From assembly GCF_003028415.1 (NCBI RefSeq), contig NZ_PYSV01000015.1, forward strand, positions 51,722-115,721: DNA of 64,000 bases, written 5' to 3'. The notes beneath the pieces are model-generated. The model saw only the letters and a program-made list of their open reading frames with translations. It did no database searches and had not been told where the DNA came from. The position numbers and the translations under genes were made by a program. This document shows, piece by piece, positions 30,786 through 40,503 of the stretch. Origin of the DNA: Deinococcus arcticus. Its GTDB lineage: Bacteria; Deinococcota; Deinococci; Deinococcales; Deinococcaceae. How positions within the stretch are numbered: position 1 is the stretch's first letter; the number at the start of each line of letters is the position of its first letter.

Positions 30786-31819
30786 CGTGGCCCGCTGTGG
30801 TAGGCGAGCAGGTCCTGCTCGAAAGCGGGCAGGGAACGCAACAGGTCTTCCACCTGCGCCACCGTCAGCCGCTCGGTGTTGTGCGAGGTGTAGTCGTCAA
30901 TCAGCGCCTCTTCGGGCTCCCCTTCGGTGAAGTACTTGGCATAATTCAGGTCCCGGTCATCCATAACCAGTCGCAGATAGTCGCCCATATCCTCGGCATT
31001 CACCAGTTCCCCGGAGGTGGCCAGGGTCTCGAACAGCTTCTCGGCATGACGGGTGCCGATAATCTCAACGGGAACGTCGGCTCCAAAAAGGTTTTTCACA
31101 GCCTGTGCCAGGTCCGCTACCGTGGAAGCCGGGGCCTTGCGCACAAAGATGTCGCCCTGGCGCGCATGCTCGAAGGCAAAGAGCACCAGATCAATCGCGC
31201 TGCGCAGTGAAAGCAGGAAGCGGGTCATGTTGGGGTCGGTCACGGTCAGGGGACGCCCCTGCTTGATTTGCTCAACAAACAGTGGAATGACGGAACCACG
31301 TGAATACATCACGTTGCCGTACCGCACCGTCGACACCACTGTTGAGCTTCCTTCCCCAAGTCGCCGCGCGGCCGCCGTGGCGACCTTTTCCATCAGGCCC
31401 TTGGTCATGCCCATGGCATTCACGGGGAACACGGCCTTATCGGTGCTGAGACAGACGACGGAGCCGACCCGGTGCGCGATGGCCGACTCGATGACGTTGT
31501 GGCTGCCCACCACATTGGTCATCACCGCTTGCATCGGAAAAAACTCGCAAGAGGGCACCTGCTTGAGGGCGGCCGCGTGGAACACGAGGTCCACACCCTC
31601 CATGGCCTGATCCACACTTTGCCGGTCACGAATATCACCGATGTGGAATTTGACCCTGGAGTTTTTCATGCGGACGCGCATGTGCTCCTGCTTCAGCTCG
31701 TCCCGGCTGAAGACACGCACCTCGGCCACCTCTGAATCCTTGATGAGCTGTAACAGTTCGTTGCCGAAAGAGCCTGTGCCGCCGGTAATCAATACCGTTT
31801 TGCCATTCAAATTTTGCAT
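30782..31819 (-). CDS. capE: CapE/WbjB: UDP-GlcNAc 4,6-dehydratase/epimerase
   Basis: 345 residues, SDR fold: LNGKTVLITGGTGSFGNELL, FSRDELKQEHMR, FHAAALKQVPSCEFFP and CLSTDKAVFPVNAMGMTKGL (the Met-Lys variant of the catalytic triad). It starts UDP-L-FucNAc synthesis by dehydrating and epimerising UDP-GlcNAc. The ATG at 31819 is preceded by GAGAGGG as ribosome binding site; a 35-nt gap separates it from the upstream glycosyltransferase gene, the only gap in the operon. Confidence 0.93.
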   Translation of the reverse strand: MQNLNGKTVLITGGTGSFGNELLQLIKDSEVAEVRVFSRDELKQEHMRVRMKNSRVKFHIGDIRDRQSVDQAMEGVDLVFHAAALKQVPSCEFFPMQAVMTNVVGSHNVIESAIAHRVGSVVCLSTDKAVFPVNAMGMTKGLMEKVATAAARRLGEGSSTVVSTVRYGNVMYSRGSVIPLFVEQIKQGRPLTVTDPNMTRFLLSLRSAIDLVLFAFEHARQGDIFVRKAPASTVADLAQAVKNLFGADVPVEIIGTRHAEKLFETLATSGELVNAEDMGDYLRLVMDDRDLNYAKYFTEGEPEEALIDDYTSHNTERLTVAQVEDLLRSLPAFEQDLLAYHSGPR

Positions 31820-31854
31820 GGTGAACCCTCTCAGGAACTGACATTGAATTGAGG

Positions 31855-33015
31855 CTAAGCCCCGGGCGCAAACAACTGGAGATTATCTTCTCGCACTTCA
31901 GGATCACTGGCCACGCGCTGGGCATAGGCTACGCAGCGCTCCCGCCGCGCCTGAGCTTCTTCAGCCGACTCATTCAGGACCTGTGCCACCGCCTTGCGAA
32001 ACTGGGATGGCTCGTCCAGATCGCAGACCCACCCGACCCCATAGGCGTTAAGGTCCTGCCAGGGCGTGCGGTCACTCAGAATGACCGGGCAGCCCCCACT
32101 CAGGGCCTCCAGGACCACATGCCCATAGTTTTCCCCCTGCGTTGGCAGCAAAAAAGCGGTGTAGCACGCAAATGTGGCCGTGACCGCCTCATGTGTCAGA
32201 ACGCCCCGGTAGGCAACCTTGATCTGCGGAGGAAGCGTTGCCATGACCCGTTGGCACTGCTGCCAGTAGCCCTGATCCTCCAGCGGTCCGTAAATATCAA
32301 ACTCGATTGGCTGCTGAAGGGTGGTCAAGAGTTGCAGGCTATACAGAAGATTTTTCATGGGTGAAATGCGCCCGATGAACACCAGCCGTGCAGACGCCGG
32401 GGCTGCAGAAGCAGGCCCAGCAGCTGTAATGTCGGGCATATCCGCTGCCACCTTCACCCGGACCGGTCCCAGGGCGCGGTAGATATCCCGTTCCTCCAGG
32501 GGACTGGATGCCTGAAACGTCGTCACCACCTGCTGAAGGTGAAGGCGCTGAAAAAGCTGCAAATAGACCCGTTTCTTTTTCGCTTTGAGAGCCAAGGCTC
32601 CAGGTGAGAATTCACCCCGGGGGGCCAGGACCACCGCGCGAAACAGACCCCGACGGCTGCTGAGCTGAAGCAGCAGCCGGATGGTCCGGACCGAGAAGAA
32701 ACTGTTGAGATAGAGGGTGTCGGCCTGCAATGAGGCGGCGATCTTGAGAATGTTCCGAGCACGAAAATCGGCGCCGGCCAGATAGATGACCGAGGCTGCA
32801 CCGACCGCAACGGGAGTGCCGAGGGGCACATCCGGGTAGAGTTCGCCATTGAGGTCCGCATTGCGGGTCACCACGACAAACTCGATTTCTCCGCGCAACG
32901 CCTCAATCATATTGGCCACGCTGGTCACAGGCCCACCCGCCAGACGACCGGGGAGATAGGCGTCCATCACAATCAGCACACGGCGCCCAGGCCGCTGGCT
33001 CATGGGATCAGGCAT
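31855..33015 (-). CDS. Glycosyltransferase family 4
   Basis: 386 residues, GT-B fold. RVLIVMDAYLPGRLAGGPVTSVANM gives the N-terminal acceptor-side glycine-rich loop; LVFIGRISPMKNLLYSL and FLLPTQGENYGHVVLEALSGGCP give the donor-side EX7E-type region. It probably adds one sugar of the repeat unit; donor unknown. It overlaps the polymerase gene upstream by 8 nt. Confidence 0.85.
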   Translation of the reverse strand: MPDPMSQRPGRRVLIVMDAYLPGRLAGGPVTSVANMIEALRGEIEFVVVTRNADLNGELYPDVPLGTPVAVGAASVIYLAGADFRARNILKIAASLQADTLYLNSFFSVRTIRLLLQLSSRRGLFRAVVLAPRGEFSPGALALKAKKKRVYLQLFQRLHLQQVVTTFQASSPLEERDIYRALGPVRVKVAADMPDITAAGPASAAPASARLVFIGRISPMKNLLYSLQLLTTLQQPIEFDIYGPLEDQGYWQQCQRVMATLPPQIKVAYRGVLTHEAVTATFACYTAFLLPTQGENYGHVVLEALSGGCPVILSDRTPWQDLNAYGVGWVCDLDEPSQFRKAVAQVLNESAEEAQARRERCVAYAQRVASDPEVREDNLQLFAPGA

Positions 33016-34348
33016 GGCCCACCTGACCTGGTGCCTTTGTCATTCCAGGCTCGAAAAGCTTCAGGGACGTCATCAGAAGAAGCCACTGCAACTGCCCCGT
33101 ACCACCCATACTGAACATGGTCATCTCTCCCAGATTGGACGTGAGGAAATACAACATCATGGGAAGCGCCATCCAACTTCGTCTGACCACGGCGTATGTC
33201 ATGAGGGCCAGGAAGACGCAAAGAAGCGCCAGGGTCCCCACCACCCCCTGCTCCTCCAGAGCGGCAGAAATCCAGACGCCTTTTTCCAGGGCCACCGCAA
33301 TAGGGACGCCCACAACAGGTGCATAGGAGATCTCTGCTGTTTCAGGGTTGGACGGAACCCCAAAGCCAATTCCCAGCAGGGGATGGGCGCGGAAATTCTC
33401 CAGGCTGCGTTCGACAAGAAACCCACGTGAAGCCTGGGCAGCCCCCAGAATATCGCTGGCCTGAGAGCGCTTAAAAAGGAATGTCTCCAGGGTCGCATTA
33501 TTGCGGGCCAGCAGGCTACCCCCCGCCAGCACCAACAGCGCCATGAGAAGGCGCAGACCAAAACGCCTGGGGCTGCGAAAAATCATGATGAGTGCTGTGA
33601 CCAGGGCAGCGGCGCCAAACCCCAGCAGCGCCGTTCGCGCTTCGGACAGCAGAATGCACACCAGCAGTCCGGGAAGAACCAGCAGCATCCAGGGCCGCGC
33701 CAGTGCGCATCGCCCATTCCAAGAGCGGTAGAGTAACCAGCTTGCGCCTAGCGACATCCAGACACCGAAAGCCTGTGGCTGATTGGTGATGCCCTGAAAT
33801 CCGGTGCCATTCACACTAAACCCAATAGATGGAAAGGCGAGCACAGGCAGGCTGAGCAGCAGGTACAGCGGAATGAACCGGTCCACCCGAAACGCGAATG
33901 CCTCCCAATCCACCCGGTCTGTGTTAAACAGGACCCACAGCACAAGGATGAACAGCACGCCCTTGAACAGGGAAATACTGGGAAGCTGTGAGACCAGCGC
34001 CGCATTGAAGATCAGGAGCGCGGCGCAGCTCAGGAGGCTCCACCCCACACCCAGATCGGCCACCCGATTTCTGGGCCACAGCAGCGCCATACCCAGGAGC
34101 AGCGGGATGTACCGCAGTAAGCCCATGGCAGAGGTGTCAAATATTGTTGGATTGGCCAGCGTCAGCAAGACATTTGCGGCCAGCGCATCGGGGATCCGAC
34201 CACAGAAAAGGAGCACCAGAAGCAGAACCAGTGACACATAGACGCCGCCAGGAAACAGCGCCAGCGCCAGCGCCAGAGGAATGACCAGGTCCAGGACCTG
34301 AAACTGTCCCCAGCGCCCGCCTCTGCCCAGAGAAAGGACTGCGGTCAC
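33008..34348 (-). CDS. O-antigen polymerase/ligase family membrane protein (Wzy-like)
   Basis: 446 residues with about 11-12 hydrophobic helices and a larger outer loop with HPLLGIGFGVPSNPETAE, the position of the conserved periplasmic loop in Wzy/WaaL proteins. It probably polymerises flipped repeat units outside the membrane. The GTG at 34348 lies in a GTGA overlap with the preceding gene; an ATG at 34417 in the same frame lies well inside that gene and is less likely. A second protein of this superfamily is encoded at 45734. Confidence 0.82.
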   Translation of the reverse strand: MTAVLSLGRGGRWGQFQVLDLVIPLALALALFPGGVYVSLVLLLVLLFCGRIPDALAANVLLTLANPTIFDTSAMGLLRYIPLLLGMALLWPRNRVADLGVGWSLLSCAALLIFNAALVSQLPSISLFKGVLFILVLWVLFNTDRVDWEAFAFRVDRFIPLYLLLSLPVLAFPSIGFSVNGTGFQGITNQPQAFGVWMSLGASWLLYRSWNGRCALARPWMLLVLPGLLVCILLSEARTALLGFGAAALVTALIMIFRSPRRFGLRLLMALLVLAGGSLLARNNATLETFLFKRSQASDILGAAQASRGFLVERSLENFRAHPLLGIGFGVPSNPETAEISYAPVVGVPIAVALEKGVWISAALEEQGVVGTLALLCVFLALMTYAVVRRSWMALPMMLYFLTSNLGEMTMFSMGGTGQLQWLLLMTSLKLFEPGMTKAPGQVGHA

Positions 34349-35433
34349 GTTCCCCTCTTGTGCAGACAAGGGGACAGAGCCTGAACCAGCCGGTTGGCCC
34401 CACTCTCTCCAGACCACTGCTCCTTCACACCCTTGATGATCTGCGCTCGGTCATTCATGGAGGGATGGCCCCGCTCAAGCTGCCTCCTGAGTGCCAGCAC
34501 GAGTGCCTCTTCTGTTGGCTCAGTGACCTGACCGCGTTCAGTGACCCCGCGTACCATATCGCTTGCCCCTGTAAGGGTTGTACAAAGAACTGGCGTGCCC
34601 TGAAAGAGCGCCTCATTGACTACAGCTCCCCAACCTTCATCGGCAATGTTGGGCAACACAAGCATTGAGGCGTCGGCCATGTGCCGCAGCACCTGTTCGG
34701 GTGGCTTGAAGTCCGTGAAGGTCACACGATCATGTAAACCCAGAACCCTGCTGCAGCGCTCCCAGGCTTCACGCTCCGGTCCCTGCGTAATGAGAGTGGC
34801 GTGCCATGTCTGATCTTTCAAATGAGACAGCGCCTGTAACAACAGCTCTCCACCCTTATAGGCCAAAGCTCGACCTACAAAAAGTATCTCCGGCACTGCA
34901 GGTGCGGTTGCGTTGGGTAGACGTTCTGGAGCCACGAAATAAGCAAAAGGTGTCAGGCACTTGGATGGGTACCCTACGCGGCGATACCAGCGCACACCCA
35001 GCTCACCGATGGCCAGAATCTGGCACAGGTGCCGGCCATAGCGCAGTCGTCGCCACATATGTAGGGCCAGCCGGGGATAGCGTTTCAGACCATGTCCATG
35101 CCAGTCGCCCGCCTCAGCCATCATGGCCACCGGCCGCCCTAACTGCGTGCACCGTCTGAGCCCGGTGCTGGACGTTGGGTCAAGATGAAGCCCAGAAAAC
35201 ACATGCACCGTGCCGGCTTGCTGCACCAGCAGCTCTATCTGCGCCAGATCAGGGTGCCGGTGGACCGTGAGATGCTCGTAGGGTAGAGCGGCCCAGTGCA
35301 TGTTCTGCCGCTCCTGAGACACATCTTGGTCGAGGACGAGATCCACAGTCTGAACTTGGGCGTGATGGGAGAGGGCGTTCAGCAGCGCGTACTGATGGGG
35401 GCTATAGAATTGCTGCCAGAACACCAAGCGCAT
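34345..35433 (-). CDS. Glycosyltransferase family 4, first gene of the FucNAc operon
   Basis: 362 residues beginning RLVFWQQFYSPHQYALLNAL. The donor domain has ILFVGRALAYKGGELLLQAL and LVLPNIADEGWGAVVNEALF (a Glu-x7-Glu-like pattern), followed by LCTTLTGASDMV. Acceptor and donor unknown. ATG 35433 is preceded by TATAGT with a 7-nt gap, and no gene lies upstream on this strand, so this is the promoter of the whole 35433-23935 operon. Confidence 0.85.
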   Translation of the reverse strand: MRLVFWQQFYSPHQYALLNALSHHAQVQTVDLVLDQDVSQERQNMHWAALPYEHLTVHRHPDLAQIELLVQQAGTVHVFSGLHLDPTSSTGLRRCTQLGRPVAMMAEAGDWHGHGLKRYPRLALHMWRRLRYGRHLCQILAIGELGVRWYRRVGYPSKCLTPFAYFVAPERLPNATAPAVPEILFVGRALAYKGGELLLQALSHLKDQTWHATLITQGPEREAWERCSRVLGLHDRVTFTDFKPPEQVLRHMADASMLVLPNIADEGWGAVVNEALFQGTPVLCTTLTGASDMVRGVTERGQVTEPTEEALVLALRRQLERGHPSMNDRAQIIKGVKEQWSGESGANRLVQALSPCLHKRGT

Positions 35434-35440
35434 AGCCGCA

Positions 35441-35446
35441 ACTATA
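35441..35446 (-). promoter_or_regulatory. Leaderless -10 (TATAGT) of the FucNAc/polysaccharide operon
   Basis: On the minus strand TATAGT ends 7 nt before ATG 35433. Confidence 0.6.
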
Positions 35447-35529
35447 CGACTTCTATTCAGAGACCCGGGCAAATGCCGCAGCCGCATTGGCACCGGTGCA
35501 GCTGAAAAAAGCGCTTGGGAGCCTCCTGA

Positions 35530-35535
35530 TATCGT
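35530..35535 (+). promoter_or_regulatory. Leaderless -10 (TATCGT) of the GT-A transferase gene
   Basis: TATCGT ends 6 nt before GTG 35542, divergent from the operon promoter at 35441-35446. Confidence 0.55.
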
Positions 35536-35541
35536 GAGCAT

Positions 35542-36480
35542 GTGAGCGAATCTCTACCTGCACCGCCTGTCTCATTCTTTGGATTGCTGTATCTGGATCA
35601 GCAACACGTGGGCGTCGCCAACGCCACATTGAAAAACTACGATGAACAGCGTCTGGTGTATCTAAAAAATGCAGCTCTGCTCGCCGACTCTCTGCGACAA
35701 CAGGGCTACACTTTTGTCTTGCTCACCAATGGCGCCGAAGAACTCCAGCAACTGGCCCGAACCAACCTCATCACTAAACTTGAAATAAAAAATATTCCTT
35801 TTGAAATATCTGTCCCTCAGGGTATACGTTTCTACAGTGCACATTTCAAAATTGACGTTTTCCGGTACTTCTCAACGCTTAGCCTTCCTTATGTGGCACT
35901 TCTTGATTTAGATATGGTGGCCATGAATGGCTTTGACCATGCCCTTGCTCGAGTAGTAGACCGTGGCACACCACTGGCATATGACATCACGAATCAGGTG
36001 GGTGGGCCAGCTTATATGAAAGACGTTCAGCGTTTGGAGCCAACCCTCAGGCTCACGCCTTGGTTTGGGGGCGAATTTCTTGCCGGCCCTCCCAGCTTCT
36101 TTCATCAGTTAATCAACGTGCTGGACGGACATCTCCCAGCTTACATTCGTCAGATCAATGCTTTCCGTCATCAGGGGGACGAAACCCTTACTACTGCTGC
36201 TCTGGGTGTTCTCATACGTCAAGGGCTTACTATTGCAGACGCTGGCCAGCTTGGTCTTGTTTTGCGCTACTGGAGTGTGCACCCTGAGCATCGCCAACCC
36301 TCAGCACACGAGCGCGCCCAGGTAAGCCTGTGGCACCTGCCCAGTGACAAGAACTTTCTGGCTCAGGTTCCTTTGCCCTTCGATCGCCTGGCGTTTGAAC
36401 AGCGATACAGGTCCTATTTACGCCGACGCTGGCCCCGCAATGTGGCCAAAGCACTCCGCCTTGCCCTCCGGCGTACCTAG
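35542..36480 (+). CDS. Putative GT-A type glycosyltransferase
   Basis: 312 residues. The central YVALLDLDMVAMNGFDHALA carries a DxD-type metal/nucleotide-sugar motif, preceded by FYSAHFKIDVFRYFSTLSLP, and GGEFLAGPPSFFHQLINVLDG and HQGDETLTTAALGVL resemble acceptor-side segments of GT8/GT-A enzymes acting on polysaccharides. No family could be fixed by eye. The base composition is lower in GC than its neighbours (for example around 35780-35900), suggesting transfer. It is a single-gene unit on the plus strand within the locus. Confidence 0.7.
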   Translation: MSESLPAPPVSFFGLLYLDQQHVGVANATLKNYDEQRLVYLKNAALLADSLRQQGYTFVLLTNGAEELQQLARTNLITKLEIKNIPFEISVPQGIRFYSAHFKIDVFRYFSTLSLPYVALLDLDMVAMNGFDHALARVVDRGTPLAYDITNQVGGPAYMKDVQRLEPTLRLTPWFGGEFLAGPPSFFHQLINVLDGHLPAYIRQINAFRHQGDETLTTAALGVLIRQGLTIADAGQLGLVLRYWSVHPEHRQPSAHERAQVSLWHLPSDKNFLAQVPLPFDRLAFEQRYRSYLRRRWPRNVAKALRLALRRT

Positions 36481-36606
36481 GCCTCTTGCCAGGGAAAGCT
36501 GGAGGCACTTGAAACAGCGGCGCCCACTGGGAGGGCTCAACAGCAGTCAGCGTAGGGCCACAGAGCCCACCAGCTACGGCCAATTCAGCGCGTCAGCTTG
36601 TGGGCA

Positions 36607-37731
36607 TTACACGTTTCCTGGGCGCCGCTGGGTCGTCCTTGCCCGTGAACGCTGAAGAAGTGGGCGCCACTGTTCTGCTATGGCCTGAGGCGAATACTGC
36701 GCCGCAGACTGGGCGGCGGCTTCTCCCAGTTGTCGGCGCAGCGCCTCGCCTGTCACCAGCTGTTCGAAGCGGCGCGCGAAGGTCACCGAGTCGCCGTCAG
36801 GCACAAGAAAACCATCCACCCCGTCGGTGATCATCTCTCGCGGGCCGTGCGGCACATCGTAGGCCAGGGTCGCCAGGCCATGGGCCTTGGCCTCGAGAAT
36901 GACCATCGGTAACGCCTCATGCCGGGACGCCATCACCATAAAAGAAGCCCGGCGATACTGTGCCGAGATGTCGCTCACAGCAGCCAGGCGTTCGACCTGC
37001 TCGGCAACCCCATGCGCCGTGGCCAGTTGTTCCAGCTCTGGGCCAGGCACATCCCGTCCGACGATCACAATCTTCCACTGTGGCTGGGTACGCAGTACAG
37101 GCGCAGCCTCAGGAATCAAACGGTCAAAACCTTTGACTCGATCAGCCGTGTGCGCACCGACAGAGATGGCCCTCGGTTGATCGTAATCTGCCACCTGCAC
37201 TTCAGGAAAGGAAGTGACATTGGGAATGCGCACCACATGCTTCAGACCCCAGGAGGCAAAGGCGAGGCGCTCGTGCTCGTTCAGGACCACAACCGCGTCA
37301 AGCATAGGATAGAAAGCGCGCCGCAGACGTCGGTACAGGGGAGGGTCAAGTTCGCTCAGGAGATGTTCCCAGGCAATTACCTGCTGCCAGGGGCGCTGCA
37401 TCTTCAGAATCGCGGCGTTGACTGCCAGCATGCCTTCTGCAGCGATGATGACCTCCGCAGTTTGAGTTGGCTTTGCCAGATGCCGCAATGTATGTGCAAG
37501 TTTGACCAAGCGCTGCACATTGTTACTCACTTCTCGCTGCAGTCCCAAGTGCAGCAACTCCACATCTGGCGTCAGGGGATAGGCCGCTGGCGCACCATTT
37601 GAAAACACGCTGATCAGGCGAACAGGCCACCCCGCACCCGCCAATGCATTGGCCAAATTCGTTGTGGCCCGCTCCATGCCCCGTCTGGCAGTAATGTCTG
37701 GAACAAGCAGAGCAACTCCGCGTGGGGTCAT
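36607..37731 (-). CDS. Glycosyltransferase family 4
   Basis: 374 residues, GT-B fold: LVPDITARRGMERATTNLAN at the N-terminus; RAISVGAHTADRVKGFDRLI, WKIVIVGRDVPGPELEQLA and ASRHEALPMVILEAKAHGLA (Glu-x7-Glu) in the donor domain; EMITDGVDGFLVPDGDS near the end. The ATG at 37731 has GGAG about 8 nt upstream. It is transcribed alone, divergently from galE. Donor and acceptor unknown. Confidence 0.85.
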   Translation of the reverse strand: MTPRGVALLVPDITARRGMERATTNLANALAGAGWPVRLISVFSNGAPAAYPLTPDVELLHLGLQREVSNNVQRLVKLAHTLRHLAKPTQTAEVIIAAEGMLAVNAAILKMQRPWQQVIAWEHLLSELDPPLYRRLRRAFYPMLDAVVVLNEHERLAFASWGLKHVVRIPNVTSFPEVQVADYDQPRAISVGAHTADRVKGFDRLIPEAAPVLRTQPQWKIVIVGRDVPGPELEQLATAHGVAEQVERLAAVSDISAQYRRASFMVMASRHEALPMVILEAKAHGLATLAYDVPHGPREMITDGVDGFLVPDGDSVTFARRFEQLVTGEALRRQLGEAAAQSAAQYSPQAIAEQWRPLLQRSRARTTQRRPGNV

Positions 37732-37839
37732 TGCTCACTCCTGAAGCAAAAAGGAACCGGCCAACCAGATGTCGGGATCATCCCACACAGCTTACTTTAA
37801 CTGTGCCCGCAGGCTGGCGCCGCACCGAGGAATCTCGCC

Positions 37840-37845
37840 TACACT
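37840..37845 (+). promoter_or_regulatory. Leaderless -10 (TACACT) of galE
   Basis: TACACT ends 7 nt before ATG 37853. Confidence 0.55.
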
Positions 37846-37852
37846 AGTCTTG

Positions 37853-38902
37853 ATGAAGATTCTGGTGACGGGCGGCGCTGGTTATATAGGAAGCACGACC
37901 TGCGCCGCACTGGAAGAAGCAGGGCATACGCCTGTAGTTCTTGATTCGCTTCTAACAGGCGCAGCCGCTTTTACACATGGTCGCATCTTCTACAAAGGCG
38001 ACGTTGCAGACAGTGCACTCCTTGAACAAATATTTGAGGAACATCCAGATATTGCACTGACCATTCACTTTGCCGCGCGAATCATCGTCAGCGAATCGGT
38101 TCAGAAACCCGCACAGTACTACCGGGAGAACGTGCTGGGGACACTCGCATTGGCAGAGAGCCTCATTCATCTGGGACAGACCCGTCTCGTCTTCAGTTCC
38201 AGTGCCAGTGTGTATGAGAGCCCAGCAACCAGTTATGAAACAGGGTTTGGGGTTTCGGAAGATAGTCCTGTGCGTCCGCTCAGTCCATACGCGCGCACCA
38301 AACTCATGACGGAGCAGATCCTTGCTGATCTGTCCGTAGCCTCGCCGATGCGCACGCTGTCTCTGCGCTACTTCAACCCAATAGGTGCTGATCCACTCCT
38401 GCGTTCAGGGCCCTACGTGCCTGACCCTTCTCATGTGCTGGGTCGCCTGCTGGCTGCCGCCCGTGAGCAAGTGCCCTTTGAAGTGACGGGGACTGATTAC
38501 CCCACCCGTGATGGCACTGGCCTGCGTGACTACATTCATGTCTGGGATCTGGCACAGGCGCACGTGGCGGCGGTTGAACACTTCGACCAAGTCTTCGTGC
38601 ATGCCCAGCGGGCGACGGGCAAAAGTGCCCCGGCCCTGGTACTCAATGTGGGGACTGGACAGGGCGTAACCGTTCGGGAACTTGTGCAGGCGTTCCAGAA
38701 GGTCAGCCGCCAACCCCTCACAGTGGTGGACGCGCCTCGTCGGCCAGGGGATACGCCCGGAGCTTATGCACGAATTGACCGGGCACGCCAGTGGTTGGCC
38801 TGGGCCCCCCAACGCACCACGGCACAGGCCATCGCTGACGCCCTGGCCTGGGAAGAACGCCGGCCTGCTGTCCTTTCTGACCATGCTGCTCCTTCGCCCT
38901 AA
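37853..38902 (+). CDS. galE: UDP-glucose 4-epimerase
   Basis: SDR enzyme of 349 residues interconverting UDP-Glc and UDP-Gal (or the GlcNAc forms), supplying donors for the polysaccharide. NAD-binding KILVTGGAGYIGSTTCAALE, HFAARIIVSESVQKP, FSSSASVYESP, YARTKLMTEQIL (Tyr-x3-Lys), RYFNPIGADP and RDYIHVWDLAQAHVAAVEHF are all present. The start at ATG 37853 is supported by the TACACT box; an in-frame ATG at 37769 adds residues without family similarity. Confidence 0.92.
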   Translation: MKILVTGGAGYIGSTTCAALEEAGHTPVVLDSLLTGAAAFTHGRIFYKGDVADSALLEQIFEEHPDIALTIHFAARIIVSESVQKPAQYYRENVLGTLALAESLIHLGQTRLVFSSSASVYESPATSYETGFGVSEDSPVRPLSPYARTKLMTEQILADLSVASPMRTLSLRYFNPIGADPLLRSGPYVPDPSHVLGRLLAAAREQVPFEVTGTDYPTRDGTGLRDYIHVWDLAQAHVAAVEHFDQVFVHAQRATGKSAPALVLNVGTGQGVTVRELVQAFQKVSRQPLTVVDAPRRPGDTPGAYARIDRARQWLAWAPQRTTAQAIADALAWEERRPAVLSDHAAPSP

Positions 38903-39048
38903 GCGCTCAAGGGAACGCCCCCACGGCCACGAAGCCCGCCGTTCTTGGCCTTGGTTGACAGTACCTTCAGGGCAAAAGCCAGGATCCCCCCTCAAGCCCC
39001 TGGGTACGCCTTCCCTTGAGCTTGTCTTGAGGTGAGCCTGTCAGCTTT

Positions 39049-40503
39049 CTAGCCTGCAGACCCCAGTCTGGTGCGCCGCAGTTTCAAGAACCATGCGCCA
39101 GCAGCTCCAAGCGCTATCAGATCCAACGTGGCCATGATGATGACCCATACGTTCGATGAACTTCCCCAGAGGTGCACGCCCGCCAGGGCCGCAGCTGCAG
39201 CGACCCCTGCCCATAATCGGGCAGGCAGCGCGACGCCCACCTGATGACGATACGCCCAGATGCTGGCGATCAGGTAAACGGCATAGGCCCCCGCGTACGC
39301 CCAACCTACGCCGGCAAAACCAGTCGTGCGCGTCAGAATCCACAGCAGGGGCAGATACACTGCGATCCACAGAACTTCCAGCAGAAACATATGCCTCTTG
39401 GCCTGGCGGGCCAGCAGGGTAAAGCCAATGGCCCAAGCGGCCAACTTGAAAATGTCGCCCATGAATTGCTGGCGCGCCAAGGCGGCGGCAGGCCTGAATT
39501 CTGCGCTGTAGAAGAGCGTCATAATCCACTCGCTGAGTAAGATCAGCAGACAGATAGCAGGCAGGGCCAGGCCCACGGTTAAAGTGATCTGGCGGCGAAC
39601 TATATCTGTAAGCGCCGCGCTGTCGACCTCCGTGGCGGCACGGGTGATTCTGGGAAAGAATTCAGTACCCATAGCACTCAGCAGCACGCCCAGGTAGAGC
39701 ATAGTCAGCGCCCAGGCAGCTTGGTACTGGCCCAATGCTTCGCCACCAAACTGCTTTTCGATCAGCCACCGGGCACCGTACTGGCCCAGCGTGGCTATGC
39801 CGGTACCCACCGCGAAGACCGCACCCAGGCTGACCATGGCACGCAGTTGTGGCCACAGCGCCCCTGGGAGAGTGCGGCTCCGGGGAGCGCGGTGTTGGCG
39901 CTGAGCGAAGGCTGCCAGCAGGGCCGTTAACAACAGTGGTGCCAGCAGCGCAGTGTGAAGCCCCCAGCGCGGCGCCACCACCAACGTCACAACTGTCAGC
40001 AGTGTTCCCAGAATTGCCGACCCGCTATTGACCCAGGCAATCTTATGTAACTGGCCCAGACCGTTAAGCAGGGCCAGTTGCCCCCCGGAAACGATGGTCA
40101 GCAGGGCTGCAAGCCCTACCGCCCAGCGATCCAAACCGTCTGAGTTCAGACCAAAGCTGGGGGCCAGCACCGCCCCCAGGATGCCGGCCACTAGGCCCAG
40201 TACCAGCGACCCCAACGTCAGACTGCGCTGAGCTGCATCAGCCTCTGAGGTTGAGGAGGTCACCGTAACGCGCTGAACTCCACTCGTGGAAAGCCCCAAG
40301 CCGATCAGCGTTGCTATGGCGCCGGCCAGGCTTGTCAGCAGCCCCAATTGGCCTACACCGACAGGCCCCAGTTCCAGGGCCAGCATTTTTTGACGAACAA
40401 GGCCAGCTGCAAGCGTGACGAGGGATGAAGCCAGCAGGACCGCAAGCACCCGCAGGATATTATTCAAGCCGCCTCTAACCGGCGAACGCGTTGACAGCGG
40501 CAA
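39049..40503 (-). CDS. Oligosaccharide flippase (Wzx-like, MATE/MOP superfamily)
   Basis: 484 residues with about 12-14 hydrophobic helices and family segments [20 protein letters not shown] and [14 protein letters not shown] near the N-terminus and [20 protein letters not shown] later. It should flip the lipid-linked repeat unit across the membrane. The start used overlaps the aminotransferase gene by 29 nt; a start slightly downstream is possible. It is the last gene of the 45606-39049 operon. Confidence 0.88.
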   Translation of the reverse strand: MPLSTRSPVRGGLNNILRVLAVLLASSLVTLAAGLVRQKMLALELGPVGVGQLGLLTSLAGAIATLIGLGLSTSGVQRVTVTSSTSEADAAQRSLTLGSLVLGLVAGILGAVLAPSFGLNSDGLDRWAVGLAALLTIVSGGQLALLNGLGQLHKIAWVNSGSAILGTLLTVVTLVVAPRWGLHTALLAPLLLTALLAAFAQRQHRAPRSRTLPGALWPQLRAMVSLGAVFAVGTGIATLGQYGARWLIEKQFGGEALGQYQAAWALTMLYLGVLLSAMGTEFFPRITRAATEVDSAALTDIVRRQITLTVGLALPAICLLILLSEWIMTLFYSAEFRPAAALARQQFMGDIFKLAAWAIGFTLLARQAKRHMFLLEVLWIAVYLPLLWILTRTTGFAGVGWAYAGAYAVYLIASIWAYRHQVGVALPARLWAGVAAAAALAGVHLWGSSSNVWVIIMATLDLIALGAAGAWFLKLRRTRLGSAG

